The notes under the pieces are model-generated. The model made no database searches. It had not been told where the DNA came from and was given only the letters and a program-made list of their open reading frames with translations. A stretch of DNA of 64,000 nt, taken from positions 124,001 to 188,000 of the forward strand of contig JANQBS010000006.1 of NCBI GenBank assembly GCA_033085395.1, read 5' to 3'. The DNA comes from Xanthoparmelia taractica (lineage: Eukaryota; Ascomycota; Lecanoromycetes; Lecanorales; Parmeliaceae). How positions within the stretch are numbered: the first letter of the stretch is position 1; each line of letters starts with the position of its first letter. The translations under genes and the position numbers were made by a program. Positions 12,394-25,618 of the stretch are shown here, piece by piece.

Positions 12394-15300
12394 ATGCACT
12401 CTCCTCCAGCTCCAGTGACGCGGAGATATCCCGAGGAAGATGATCGTCGGCGAAGGGATTATCATCCCCAGTCGCCAACCCACGCTCACCCTTACTCCCC
12501 AGTCAACGGAACACACCCTCCTTCACCCTACCACCAATACGCTTCTCATCCCTCCACCTCTGCGACCATGTCACAACCTCCCGCCATCAGCCCATGCCTG
12601 GCACCTCCGCCTTCACCCAAGACCAATGGCCCTTCGCAAAACGGCTCGGCATATCCCCGTAAAGAATCCGACGGCTCTACACGCTATGATCCATTATCAG
12701 AACATCGTGAAGTGCCCAGTAAGAAGCAATCACAGTACAACACACGCTCGCCGGGTCAGGTACGTTGGAGCCCTTGTGGCAGTGAAGTGTCTCTACCGTT
12801 CTACGTGGCTGACTACAACTGTATCTTAGACTCGAGAACCTGCCCCATACTCAAACCAGTACTCGGACCAAAAAGTTTCTCCAATCACGTATAATTCCCC
12901 GACCAGTCACTTCTCGCAGCACTCGCCACCAATATCCTCGTCCCACGCACATCCTCCCAGCAGACATAGCTCCATCCCACAATCGCCTGCAAGAAGTACT
13001 CTGGGGTCCCCAATGCATTCCCAAAGCGGCTTCAATTACACAACGCGGATGAACGGCTCTATGGACCGACCGTCATCCCAAGTAAATATTGATCAAGATG
13101 ATGGTCAGATCCGCGCAAAGGAAGAGCCCAAGGCTACGAGGACCGCAAATCCAATGTCTTTCTCCAGCATCCTCTCAAGCAATGTCCCTGATCCTCAAAG
13201 GTCTACTCCTTGGTCTACTCCTTCCTCCAAGCCGCTCAAGAGCTCTTCGAACACCCCCAGCAGAGATGTTAAACCTTCACGGACAGCACCGAGAAAGTCT
13301 GCCCCAAAACGCACTGCTTCACCAAAGAGTAATCTAGCCCCGGTAAAGCACGTACTAAAAGCGGAACCCGAACTTCTCCCTCCTGCAAAGAGCTTGAGTA
13401 ACAGCAAGCTCAAGCCTGGCCCACTGACATCGGATAAAGAAAATGAAAAGGTTAGGAAAGAAATGGCAAAGATAGATGCAATGCCGCTGAGTCCTATTGA
13501 CTTGCCAGAATATGAGGCCGACAAGCAGAAGCATGCCAAATATTCTCAGAAGCGACAACGGGATGTTGAGACTACCGAGGAAGTCAAGCGCAAGGCATGT
13601 TGGCCAATTTCCTCTCTCACTGTTTCGCCCCAGCTGACAATATAATCCTAGCGCCGTCGCACCGCTGCATGCAGGACCATATCGCTCCAATTAGGTCGCT
13701 ATGCAGATTCTGGTAAAGAGCGATTCCGACAAATCAACGAAGCCCAAGCCCTTGAAGAGGTCCAACGCAAAGAGGTCCAGGATGAGAAGGAGCGCAAGAA
13801 GGACATGCAACGCAAGCGTCGACGCGAGAAGACCATTCAACAACAGACCCAATTGCAGAAAGAAGCGCTCGAGAAGGTTAAGATGGCCGATGATGAAGCT
13901 GAGCGAGAAAGATTCCTGAGAGACGCACAGAAAGCGGAGAAGAAGGCCAAAACCACGAAGAGAATCCTGGAGCGGGGCGACATACCGGAAGAGATTCGTG
14001 AAGTCACACCAATGGCGCCAAATCTTGAAGGCGGTACCATGAGCACGTTCCAAAGTGCCCACCATGTTTCGCCTGAGCCACCTCGGAAGAAGATCAAAGG
14101 CCCTTCTGTACGGCCGAAGAAGTCGAAAGAGAAGAAGCAGGCCGAAAAGGATGCCGCTGAGCACGGCTGGGCCCTGCAGGAGAGGGAACGGGACGACTTG
14201 GTGTTGATAGCCCCGAAGGAAGAAAACCGAAAAGACACGTACTCAAGAGGAACAAAGGAAGTGCGGCCGAGAGAGACTCCGAAAGATCCTTCACCGGCTA
14301 CGTCGACGCTAACGAATTACGATTCCAAAGGCTTCCAGCAGGTCTATGACTCAATCTGGAAGGACATCGCACGAAAGGATGTACCCAAGGTTAGTAGAAT
14401 CAAGGACACTTCACTATCGGTCAAGCAATCAAATCTACGGAAGACAGCCCAGCTGGCAGCGAAGGAGGCTCGGAGGTGGCAACTGCGTACCAACAAAGGC
14501 ACCAAAGATGTGCAAGCACGGGCCAAGAGAAGCATGCGCGAGATGATGTCCTTCTGGAAGCGCAACGAGAGGGCAGAGCGGGACCTTCGAAAGGTCGCGG
14601 AGAAGCAAGAGCAAGAGAACGCGAAGAAGGCCGAGGCAGACCGCGAGTCTAATCGACAAAAGCGCAAGCTGAACTTCTTGATCTCGCAGACGGAACTATA
14701 CTCACACTTCATTGGTCGCAAGATCAAAACTGACGAGGTGGAGCGATCAACAGACAGTGCAGATGTCAGCGTGTCTAAGGAGATAGTTCAACCAGGCAAG
14801 CCGGATGCGGACACAATTACATTACCGGATAACGTAGGTCAAGTGGGCAGTAAAGTCACCAATTTTGAGGATCTTGACTTTGACGCTGAAGATGAGACCG
14901 CTCTCAGGCAAGCTGCAATGGCGAATGCGCAAAACGCCGTCCAGGAAGCTCAAAACAAGGCTCGAGCTTTCAATGGCGACGATAACCAGATGGCACAATT
15001 CGATGATGGCGAGATGAACTTCCAGAACCCCACTGGTCTGGGCGACATTGATGTTGCTCAGCCCAAGATGCTGAACGCACAGTTGAAGGAATACCAGCTC
15101 AAGGGGCTCAACTGGCTGGTCAACTTGTACGAGCAGGGTATCAACGGGATCCTGGCAGATGAGATGGGGCTTGGCAAGACTGTGCAATCGATATCGGTGA
15201 TGGCCTACCTTGCTGAGAAGCATAATATCTGGGGTCCATTCCTTGTCATTGCACCTTCATCTACGTTACACAACTGGCAACAGGAGATAACGCGTTTCGT

Positions 15301-17739
15301 TCCTGATTTGAAGTGTCTGCCTTATTGGGGAAACGCAAAGGATCGAAAGGTGTTGCGAAAGTTCTGGGATCGGAAGCACATCACCTATACCAAAGAGTCT
15401 CCTTTCCATGTCCTAATAACCTCATATCAGCTGGTTGTGCAGGACACTCAATACTTCTCGAAAATCCGTTGGCAGTACATGATCCTAGATGAGGCTCAAG
15501 CCATCAAGTCCTCACAGAGTTCAAGATGGAAGAGCTTGTTGGGCTTTGCTTGCCGGAATCGTCTACTTTTGACTGGGACGCCGATTCAGAACAACATGCA
15601 GGAGCTTTGGGCTCTACTACATTTCATCATGCCCAGCCTCTTCGATTCCCACGATGAATTTAGCGACTGGTTCTCCAAAGACATTGAGAGTCACGCCCAG
15701 AGCAATACCAAGCTCAACGAGGATCAGCTCAAGCGACTACACATGATTCTCAAGCCGTTCATGTTGCGGCGCATCAAGAAGCATGTTCAGAAAGAATTGG
15801 GCGACAAGATTGAAGAGGATGTCTTCTGCGACCTGACGTACCGTCAACGCGCATACTACGGTAATTTGCGTAATCGCATCAGCATCATGGACCTTATCGA
15901 AAAGGCTGCTGTTGGTGATGATCAAGACACAGCGACTTTGATGAATCTAGTCATGCAATTCAGAAAGGTTTGCAACCATCCTGACTTGTTCGAGAGAGCC
16001 GATACCAATTCACCACTGTCATTGGCACACTTTGCAGAATGTGCTTCCTTCCTGAGAGAAGGCAACAATGTCAATGTGGGCTATTCCACCAGAAATCTGA
16101 TTGAATACGACCTTCCGCGTCTGCTCTGCAGTCCGGAAGCGAGACTTGATGTTGCAGGCCCTGACAACCCCAAAGCCGGTTTCCAAGGCAAGTATCTAAC
16201 CGAATTGATGAATATCTGGACGCCCGAGAATATCCAAAGGAGCTTATCGGACAATGCCACTTTCTCTTGGATGCCTTTCGCCGACACGTCAGCAAGCGAA
16301 GCGTACAGAGCCTCCCATCAAGGCGTTGCTGAACGAGCTATCCAGCTTGCCGGAAAAACCCCTCGTCTTGCACGTTTCAACGTCGTGTATGATGAAACTG
16401 AAGAGACCAGATACGCTCCTGCCCATGCTCTCTTCAACATCATGGAGCGCAACGATCGCCGCCCGCTTTGTAACATCACTGGAGAGAATCGCTTGCACAA
16501 TCTCTTCAACATTTCGAAGAACACTTTCGAAGATCAAGGTTTGGACGCAATCGAGCAGTGCGCCAGACCTGGGGCTTCGGCACCACCGATTCAGGTCTGT
16601 TGTTCAGGTCAGGATGCGCGCGTTGAGAAGGAGAACACCATCTTCAACATTCCTTTGAGGAAGGCACTCTATGGAATATCAGAAAAGGACGAGGTGGCAC
16701 TACTTGAGGCCAAGGTTGATCCCGGTAATTACCCAGTGACGAGTCTTCTACCACAGCCGCTGTCACAGAAATCCCGATATACCAATATCCACGTGCCTTC
16801 AATGCGGCGCTTCGTCACGGACTCGGGCAAACTAGCGAAGCTTGACCAGCTTCTTCGCCAGCTCAAGAACGGTGGCCACCGTGTGCTGCTTTACTTCCAA
16901 ATGACCCGCATGATCGACCTCATGGAAGAGTACCTCACCTACCGCAACTACAAGTATCTCCGACTCGACGGCTCGACCAAGCTCGAAGACCGAAGGGATA
17001 CAGTCGCCGATTTCCAGACAAAACCGGAAATTTTCATCTTCTTGCTCTCTACCCGCGCCGGTGGTCTCGGAATCAATTTGACAGCCGCTGATACCGTCAT
17101 CTTCTACGACTCAGATTGGAACCCTACCATTGACTCTCAGGCCATGGACCGCGCTCATCGTCTTGGACAGACCAAGCAAGTCACAGTCTACCGCATGATT
17201 ACCCGCGGCACCATCGAGGAGCGGATCCGCAAGCGAGCCCTACAAAAGGAAGAAGTCCAGCGTGTCGTCATCTCCGGTGGCGGCGGTGCTGGCGTGGATT
17301 TCAACACCCGAAGCAAAGACAACCGAAACAAGGACATCGCGCTCTGGCTTGCGGATGACGAGGAGGCGGAGCTGATAGAGAAGAAGGAACAGGAGATTGC
17401 GGCCAAGGGCGAGGAGCAGGCGAAGAAAGGGGGGAGGAGGAAGACGGGAGGGAGGAAGAAGGACGTCAGTTTGGACGACATGTACCATGAAGGTAAGAAA
17501 GACACCATCCACCTATACCTACCAATTACCTACCCAACATGATAAACAATTACAACTGACAATTGATCCCGCACGCAACAGGCGAAGGCCACTTCGACGA
17601 CGGCAGCAACAAACCATCCGGCGCCGCGACCCCAATGGAAGTCGCGGAACCCCCGGCGCCGGGGAAGAGAAAGGCCATTAGTAAAAAAGCAAAGACGGCC
17701 AAGCAGAGACTTGCTATTGCGGACGGCAGTGGTGCTTGA
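12394..17739 (+). CDS. ino80: INO80 chromatin-remodelling ATPase
   Basis: Model of 1709 aa; exons 12394-12759, 12830-13594, 13652-17492, 17582-17739. The N-terminus (about 450 residues) is Pro/Ser-rich and disordered. A charged coiled-coil-like stretch leads into the DBINO domain at about 600-735 (FQQVYDSIWKDIARKDVPKV..). The Snf2 ATPase follows: Walker A DEMGLGKT near 880, DEAQ box LDEAQAIKS near 990, then a long family-specific insertion, then the C-terminal helicase lobe (LLSTRAGGLGINLTAADTV, DRAHRLGQTKQV). The large insertion between lobes and the DEAQ box separate INO80 from SNF2/RSC types. INO80 slides nucleosomes and handles H2A.Z in transcription and repair. Intron 2 appears to use a GC donor (AAG|GCATGT). 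A long ATC repeat lies in the 3' region. Confidence 0.96.
13595..13651 (+). other. Probable GC-AG intron in ino80
   Basis: A 57-nt gap separates two coding segments that join in phase 0 only if the donor is GC at 13595-13596 (context AAG|GCATGT) with the acceptor TCCTAG ending at 13651. The nearest GT (in GCATGTTGG) would shift the frame into an early stop. GC-AG introns are a known minority class spliced by the major spliceosome. Confidence 0.75.
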
Positions 17740-17823
17740 GAGAGTGTGAGAGAAAGGAGTAGATGTGTAAGCTAGGGGCCAAGGCCAACAGGGAGTTTAG
17801 AGGGATCGTTAAGGTAAAGAGGG

Positions 17824-17885
<62 letters not shown>

Positions 17886-18268
17886 ATGCGCGGACCTGAT
17901 CGAAAAACGCCACGGCCACATTTTGGGGTGGGAAATGTTTCGACGTGTACGCTTTGTAATATAGGGTTAGATTGTACGTGGAGCATCGATTGTGGATTGC
18001 ATTTGTTGGACGGATCATCAGGCTTTGGAGGCAATGCACGCTTCTTGCACATACTCATATTCAATGACTTGCACAGAACCAAGCGCCTGAGATTAAGGGT
18101 CTCCTACGAGCCATCGCCATTAGACAGACTTGCTACGCTATGCGCTTCCCCTTCACAACACATACTCTCCGAACAACAATGACCCAAAACTCCCAGAACT
18201 TTGCATGCAAAGCAAAACCAACAAGAACGAACGAAACCCCCTGTACAAAGAAGAACCCCGCCTTCACA
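17740..18268. other. Convergent 3' gap between ino80 and carboxypeptidase
   Basis: About 530 bp containing the 3' regions of two convergent genes and the ATC microsatellite. No gene is recognised. Open frames giving poly-His or poly-Asp come from the repeat. Confidence 0.7.
17824..17885. repeat. ATC trinucleotide microsatellite
   Basis: About 20 perfect tandem ATC units, about 85 bp past the ino80 stop. No interruption is visible, suggesting it is length-variable between strains. Confidence 0.95.
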
Positions 18269-19836
18269 CTACGTACTAGCCAGCGGCTGCTGCTTCATCG
18301 TCTGCTCAAACACCTGCAGCGACAGCGCCGGCTGATAATACGGCACCTCGTGCCCGGCCCCAAAAACCCTCAGGAAGCTGAGGTTGTCGACGGTCTTGAA
18401 CGTGCCTCCCTGTGTGCCCTGGACCGTGTACGGCGCTAGTGGTGCGGACTGGAAGGCGGATGTGCCCGAGTAGGTGACGGCGTTGGCGGAGGAGAGACCG
18501 CCAAACCAGTTGCAGATCCAGTCGGCGTCGCCGGCCCACAGGACTACGCGAATGCCGCTTTGGACGACGGTGGAGAGGGTTGGGAGGAAGTTACGGGCGT
18601 CTGGAGGAAGGTTATTAGCTGGAATTTGTGCAGAAGCGGAAGGGAACGGTCTCACCATCGCCGGTGGCGGCGAACTTGTTATAGGGAGCGTTTGGGCACT
18701 CGGTGTAAGTTGCTTTGGCACCGATAGCACTGGTGACAGATGGCTGTTGTAGGTAGGTTGAGTAGGTTTCTGGTGGGTAGGGGTCATTGCTCGGTTGACG
18801 GATATCGTAGACATCAAAGTCGTACAATGCAACACCGCCGTTGGCCGGGGTAGCGCTAAGGGGACCCTCGATGTCACTGTAGCAGGTATTGTCGGCGTTC
18901 TCGCAGGCTGTGTCCGATCCCGTAGTTGCAGTGCATTTCGCGAGGAGAGGGGCACAACTTTGCGTATTTGTGTTGGTGAATTGCGTGTGCTGGGCGGCAG
19001 TGATGATGGGCTTGTAGGTATTGTTGTAAGAGAAATCCACGTATGCCTGCTCTTGAATGGCGGCGTCATACCAGCCATTGTTGATGCCTAGGGCTATTAG
19101 GTCGATGTTGTCACCCTTCACGCTCCCGGCCTTGATGGCCGCGTTCTGAGATTCGAAATAGCTAGCAAACTCAGGGCCATAATGTCCTCCATAGGATTCC
19201 GTGAATATCCCAAATGCACGACTCTCGTATTGAGGAAACTGTGCATAGAAGGCTTGTAGCAGTGTCCAGACGTAAGGAGCAGCAGTGACTGTGCTCGTGA
19301 CATCATCTGTTCCGTAGGAGAAACCGGTTCCGATGGGCTGATCAACATAAAGCATGTTGGCGTAGGTGTTGAAGCTATAAGGGTTGAGAGACGGGGTAGA
19401 TGCACCGTTAACGAAATGGCAAGGGCCGTTTTCTTGGAAAAGTCCAATCATTGAACTGCAGCCAGGACCGCCGTTGAACCAGGTCGCGAGTGGTGCGGTG
19501 GTGGGACTGTTTCTAGCTTCGAAGAACCAGAACCACCTACATGCTGTTAGAGAAGGAGGAGAAAAGGAGATGGATGCCATACATGTTCATGTTCGTGCCC
19601 ACCGACAGATAGCCCGAGTACTGGTTCACGCCAGGAGTAGTCTCACAGATGCCTGAGTTGGTGACGAACTCAAGCTTGGCGCCAGTAGCAGCATGCTCGA
19701 ACACGGTATAATTAGTACCATCACGTTCGACAAAGGAACGTTTGTCCTTGGCCTCAGAGTCACTAGGAAGAGGAGAGGCGAGGGCAAAGGAGCTCAGGGC
19801 AAGCCCAGCGGCGATGACTTGGGTGGAGAAGCGCAT
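18269..19836 (-). CDS. Secreted serine carboxypeptidase (S10, carboxypeptidase S1-like)
   Basis: Model of 488 aa; exons 19836-19583, 19536-18656, 18600-18269 on the minus strand. An N-terminal signal peptide is clear (MRFSTQVIAAGLALSSFALA), followed by a short propeptide-like stretch. Peptidase S10 signatures are NGGPGCSS at residues 106-113 (oxyanion region), ESYGG with the catalytic Ser near 199, the catalytic Asp in WAGDADWICNW and the catalytic His in FGAGHEVPYYQP. The TESYGGHYGPEF form resembles fungal carboxypeptidase S1 rather than vacuolar CPY. Such enzymes remove C-terminal residues from peptides outside the cell, often at acidic pH. Paired Cys and several N-glycosylation sites (for example NYT, NNT) fit secretion. 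A TATA-like element lies about 80 bp upstream. Confidence 0.93.
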
Positions 19837-19911
19837 ATTGGAAGGAAGAGGAGAGGTAAGAGTTGGTTTGAAGAACGAGGTAGGCTCTTTCGAAAGACAA
19901 TGCTTGAGCTG

Positions 19912-19919
19912 TTATATAG
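19912..19919 (-). promoter_or_regulatory. TATA-like box of the carboxypeptidase gene
   Basis: The minus strand reads TCTATATAAC, with the TATATAA core about 76-83 nt upstream of the ATG at 19836. The position fits a fungal core promoter; the call is by sequence match and spacing only. Confidence 0.4.
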
Positions 19920-22364
19920 AGAAGGCTGCGGTACAGGAATGCATCGCGACCGGCGGCGGCGTCGAACAACTGAGGAAGGAGCCATGTGTCTACCTGCTCC
20001 TCGTGACCTTTAGACACTCCGAAGACGAGGGCACACGATGTCGATCAAGCAGGTGAATATTCTTGGACGACGAATTAAATGAAAGTCTGGGGCGAGCGAG
20101 GGCTATGTTACCGCGCGATGAGCATTAGTTGGCACCCTCCTCTTTGGGATTCTTATCCGTTAGGCTTCAGGTACCATATGCACGACACAACAGTTTGGAT
20201 TAGAGATAGGTAAAGATAAGGTCTTGACTGGATGAAGCTGATCCATCTCTATAGTCGGTTCCCTGTGCTGCATTTAAGCAGGAAAGTGGGAAGAAGGCAA
20301 AGTTTTCATTGGCCAAGGGCTCTTTGCTGAGGGTCAAGGAATGGAGGGTTGATTCATCTCTCGCCACTCGTTTCGTGGTATGAAGCCACAGATTGGCCTG
20401 GGCTGTTGCCTGGTGCATATACCTCCTTACAATGATGCTGCAGGAGGCTATGTCGATATGCTTTGGGCATTTTCATTGGCTTCTCTGTCTGTGTGCTTGA
20501 ATTGAGTGATGAATCTGTGTGAATATCGAATAGAAATTGAGAAGGAGTGGTACCAAGTACCTCGGGCCTCGGCTCTGCTCCGTGTGACCGTGCCTTCTTT
20601 CGGGGCGATCCCTTCCCCCTGAAATGGCGTGCCACTAGCCTCCACTTCCGAATTGCCTGATTCTGTGTTTCTTCACTCCCCGTTTTTCACCTTCCCTATC
20701 TGTTAATGATCCAACCAGACATCCTTCGTACATGTCTCCCTTCTTTGCAACGATGTAAATGCCTCTTTCGTCCGGTATCGTTCTCGGTTTGTGTCAATGT
20801 CTGCCACCTAGGGGCATATCCTCATAAATGGAAGGCCACTTTGACGTCTGGGAGGTCAAGGGATTCTATCATCTGTCGCATCGGGCATAGATGCTAAGCA
20901 CCGGAAGCCCAGAAGGCCTCCCCAGCAGCGTATTCTGATCAGAGCGAAAGTCTCCGAGGGGATACACTACTTAGCAAAGTGCCCAGTCACACGAGGTCGA
21001 AGACGGTTTTCTCGAAGGTGCTTAGAATCTACATAAGTGCTCACGGCGATCTGCACAAGATTGTGGGAGAAACAATATCATGTCTACCTAAAGATGACGA
21101 AACTGTCAAATATTATTACAGTCCTACCCTCATCAAAACAGGATATGACTACATTGTAGTTTTTCAATATTCAGACCATTAGATATTGAACCCTTAATCC
21201 CAATAGCCGCCTCAACCATGTCTCCTACCTCTGCCGGACCGAGGCGTCAATGACTTTAACGATGAATACCCCCAGAAAGACGGGCCGGCTTTATTACTGA
21301 ACAGACTATACACTTTGGGTCAGCGTCTTGTTTACCCAAAGCTCCCATTGGGCATCGGCTCGCTGCACTCCTGTTGCAAGTCACCAGCCCCACCACATAT
21401 GCCTGGGATTGATTCACAGGAGCCGCATATGTCATTTGACTAGGGATTTGACCCGCTCTATTTTGTGAATGCAGTCAGCAATGGACTGGCATTATAGAAG
21501 ACGGACCGAACCGTATTCGAGGGGAATTAGCACTTTGATTGGCCTGTCGAATGTGATAATACACAAGCAGATCTTTGTAACCACGAGAAGCACAAACAAT
21601 AGCTTATTAATTGAGATATGTTGATATAGGGAACCCATTTTCGGCCTGCTTGGGATATAAAGTGCATGAAGCTTATGGCTGGTCTCACACCGTTGGAGAA
21701 TACTTCCATGACATCTTTTATGGGCAATGAATGAATGAACTTAGGAAATAAGATGAAAAGGACAATACAACACTGATTCCTTTCCATATCAGAATACACA
21801 TAGGCTAATACATGTAGGCAGGAGAGCGGTATTTTGCTGGGGTATGTGACGAGATACATTCAAGAAAGGACGAGTCGGTTGTCTACATGCAGATGATGGT
21901 CCTATGATGTGCCCTGCAAAATGCAGTACATCCATACTCTGAAGTCGGTTAACACGATCAATGGTCCTGGTGTGCATTTGGAGGTTCCAATGGCAATCAC
22001 TGCCTCCTACGCACTCGCGTATGTACTTGAGAAATACTGATACAGTTGGCGTAGCGATCCTGAGCTTCCAATGCTGTTCAGTACCCGTCAGCTGTAGCTT
22101 TTACTCCGTTTTGATATTCAAGCCATGATCAAGCTCTTGGAAAGAATGAAGAGCCTTCCTTGACTGCGCTATAAGGAACTCGCAATTGTCGCCTCAATAC
22201 CATAAAACAGGTGGTAGAAAAGTTGCTTGAGGACCGTCCCTCCACAATCACACCCTTCATGATGACTTTTCAAAGTTGCACACTCAGACTGGCAAGAAGG
22301 GTAAATACTGGACACAACCGGCTGAGAAATGCCTTGGCATCTAGGGCTGAAGCCCCAACGTTTT

Positions 22365-22477
22365 CTATCACCTGCCTTTTCAGGTCTACTTCACGAGAAT
22401 GGCGGCATCAACGTTATACGTTTCTCATTGGTTCGAGATAGTAGCTCTATGGCTATTATTCTGTAGATTGTAGATAG
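22365..22477 (+). promoter_or_regulatory. Cluster of GATA-factor (HGATAR) sites upstream of dur3
   Basis: Three HGATAR matches lie within 230 bp of the dur3 ATG: TGATAG on the minus strand (22365-22370), AGATAG at 22436-22441 and AGATAG at 22472-22477. HGATAR is the binding site of AreA/Nit2 nitrogen regulators, and fungal urea transporters are known to be nitrogen-repressed. Binding here is inferred. Confidence 0.35.
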
Positions 22478-22592
22478 GAATCTGCAATCTGCAAGCTGCT
22501 AGGAGAATGACGATGTTGAGATTGCAGAATTTGGCCATGTCCTTCTTGCTACTCTCATCTTCTTCACTGCCATCCGACGACCCACAACGACA

Positions 22593-24733
22593 ATGTCCTC
22601 AATCCAGCCTCTCCCAGTCGGTGTTGGCTATGGTGTCGTTGTGGGAATTGGTTTCTTCTTCGCAGCTGTCATGTATGGTATCTCAAACATTCAGGTCTGC
22701 AGTGTATAAGTTGGGGCAATCATGACCGTAATTGACTAGGCACAGAATCGTTATACTCGATTCTCTACCAAAACGAGCGAAGAGTTCAATACTGCCAGTA
22801 GGAGTGTGAAGCCGGGCTTGATTGCGAGCGGTATTGTCTCAGCATGGACCTGGGCTGCCACTTTGCTTCAATCGAGTACCGTGGCATACACCTATGGTGT
22901 GGCCGGACCTTTCTGGGTACATAGAGATCCTGTAAAAACCATTCAGAAAGGGGCTTATCTGTACTAGTATGCGGCGGGTGCGACTGTACAGATCCTCATG
23001 TTCTCCATCTTGGCTTGCAAGGTCAAGCAGAACGCTCCGAGATGCCATACGTATTTGGAGATCATCTATACCCGTTATGGCGTCCTTACCCATTGGGTCT
23101 TCATCTTTTTTGCCCTCCTAACGAACGTCCTGGTCAGCAGTCAGCTTCTATTGGGCGGAAGTGCAGTTGTCACGGCTTTGAGCGGCATGAATGTCTATGC
23201 TGCCATCTTTCTTATCCCGCTTGGAGTCTGTGTCTATGTGGTGCTTGGCGGCCTGCGTGCTACATTCCTTTGTAAGACCTCTCGCAAGCGCCTGAAACAT
23301 GCCACTGACCTCATCGTCAAGGTGACTATTCCCACACTTTGATACTAATGGTTATTATCCTCTATTTCATGTTTTCAACGTACGCAACGAATTCTCAGAT
23401 TGGGTCCCCATCGGCGATGTATCACCTTCTCAAAGAGGCAGCCCTCAAACGTCCCGTATCAGGCAATCAGGATGGGTCCTATGTAACGATGAAGAGCAAC
23501 TTTGCCCTCATTTTTGGCGTGATCCAACTATGCTCTGGGAGCGGAACCGTATTCTTGGATCAAGCTTACTGGCAGCGGGCTATCGCAAGCCGACCTACTA
23601 CTGCTGTACGGGCATACATCCTTGGAGGCCTGGCTTGGTATGCCATCCCGTTCGGCTTTGCCACTACTCTAGGGCTCGCAGCGGTAGCCCTTACAGATTC
23701 GCCCACATTCCCAACATATCCAAACGGCATGACCCAAGCGCAGGTCTCAGCAGGCTTGTCGTCTCCCTTTGCAGCTACAGCTTTGCTGGGAACGGGCGGA
23801 GCTGTGGCCTTGCTGATCGTTCTCTTCATGGCTGTGACAAGTTGTGCTTCCGCAGAGCTCATCGCAGTGTCTTCGATCTTGACCTTCGATGTTTTCAAGA
23901 CTTACATCAAACCAGCTGCCACACCCGAGCAACTCATCACCGTCGCCCACATCATGATCGGTGTCTGGGGTTTAGTCATGGCCATCTTCGCCTGCATCTG
24001 GAATGTCATCGGCATCGACCTGGGCTGGCTATTCCTCGTCATGGGTCTCCTAATCGGTGGCGCCGTCTTCCCAGCAGCCTTTGCAATCACCTGGAAAGGA
24101 CAAACCAAGGCCGGTGCTCTATCGGGGGCTGTCGTCGGGCTTTGTGCCGGCCTTATCGCATGGCTTGTCACCGCGCACCAGTACTATGGCAGCTTGAGCG
24201 TATCCACCACTGGAATGGAGTATCCAACCTTGGCAGGTAACCTCGCCGCGCTCCTAATTGGGCTCATCGTCACGGTGGCTGTCTCACTATATAAACCAGA
24301 GCCTTTTAGCTGGGACACCACACGCCTGATCAACGCACCATCCCTCCCCGCAACCGCCAGCTCCGGCTCCATCGACAACGCAGCCAACGAAAAAGAAAAC
24401 AGCCACCAACCCCCCACCACCATCCGCACCGACGAACAAAAAGAAACGCAAGAAGACGAACTCGCACTCGACGAGCCCAAAAAGCTCAACCGGGCCTTCA
24501 AACTCGCATGCGTGGCGTCCTTCCTGCTCACCTTCTCCATGGACTTTGTGATCCCGATCCCCATGTTCCTCTCCCACTACGTCTTCTCGCAAGGCTTCTT
24601 CATCGCCTGGGTCGTCGTCACGTTCTGCTGGGTCTTTTGCTCGACGGCCGTTTCCGTCATTCTGCCGCTTTGGGAGGCGGCGGACTTCTTTGGGCGTCTG
24701 TATAGGGAGGTTGTGAGGCGCGGCGGGAGGTGA
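22593..24733 (+). CDS. dur3: Urea/H+ (Dur3-type) transporter, SSS family
   Basis: Model of 662 aa; exons 22593-22694, 22746-22916, 22968-23271, 23322-24733. The N-terminus is GVGYGVVVGIGFFFAAVM, then a short loop and SRSVKPGLIASGIVSAWTWAATLLQSS, followed by the family stretches VAGPFWYAAGATVQIL and the spliced LGGLRATFLCDYSHT. About 14-15 hydrophobic segments follow, with a hydrophilic charged loop around residues 540-585. This is the sodium:solute symporter fold of yeast Dur3 and A. nidulans UreA, which bring urea (and in yeast, polyamines) into the cell with protons under nitrogen limitation. All four exon joins restore the expected Dur3 reading frame. GATA sites upstream fit nitrogen control. 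Confidence 0.9.
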
Positions 24734-25618
24734 GGGAGGTCCCTTTTGGGGAGGTCTTCTCCCCCTCCTTTTTCTTTTGTTTTGGGGAAGGGAGACTTAA
24801 GACGCAAGAAGGAATGCGGGGGACACTACCTAAGGTACGTAGAAGCTTCTTCTAGCTAGGATGTAAGTACCTTTGGTAGATCAAGGTATTCTGGTCTCGT
24901 TATCGCCACCAGATACATACATGAGAAAGCACAACCACGCAGGCTGTCCGAATTCTCACAGTAGCGTAAGGACATAGTTCTAGGAACGCTTTATAGACCG
25001 CCAATGTTTTAAGTCATGCTGCCGAGAGCTCCTGTCACTCACTCAGCTGTATCAAGATGGCATCCCAGCAGTTCATCTACCGCATCCCAGCAGACTACCT
25101 ACCAAATTACGAACCTCGCTTCTAAAATCATCAAGCATCAGATAGATAGGTGCCTCGCTTCCTCCGAGGGTCAAGACCATATGTTCAAGAAATCGTCTTC
25201 GGGCCGCCAGGGAAAGGAAAGGAAAAGGGAATGCCGAAGAGGTGAATAAGGGCTGATATTCTGTCATGGATGATGGAGGGAAAGGCCTAGAGGGGCGAAT
25301 ATACGCTAGCAGTAGCAAAGTCTTACCATCGAGCGAGTGCCTAGACAGCCATGTAAAACACCAATCAAAGAAAGTTCAACCGACGAGCGGTCCTTCATTC
25401 TGTCCTCTAGCTGTGTGCATATCTAATCTAGAAGAGTGAAACATCGAGATGCACAAACTCTGCACGCACAATCAACTAATGCTGTGGGCGAAACGCCTCA
25501 GCATGCCCTGCTCTGCGTTGGACTCCCGTTAACCCCCTTGCTTGTTGTTACATCAAGAAACGCAACCTCATCATCGTCCTCGTGTCAAGTCCATCCTACT
25601 GAAGAACGCCTCGCCTAA
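24734..25618. other. Convergent gap between dur3 and sth1
   Basis: About 885 bp of 3' flanks with no recognisable gene, RNA or repeat. It holds short TAC/GTA-rich words (around 24830-24880) of the sort frequent in fungal intergenic DNA. Confidence 0.55.

Larger units (their letters stand above)
19837..22592. other. Large divergent intergenic region, carboxypeptidase / urea transporter
   Basis: About 2.75 kb between two divergent genes. I recognise no coding sequence. The open frames are short, unspliceable into anything familiar, and without domain motifs. The distal part near dur3 holds GATA-type sites (separate entry). It may include a degraded gene, but I see no family trace. Confidence 0.5.

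Noticed and set aside
17763..18182. Open frame with a long poly-His run (and poly-Asp on the other strand)
   Set aside because: Produced by the ATC microsatellite in the 3' region of ino80; no domain, no coding context.
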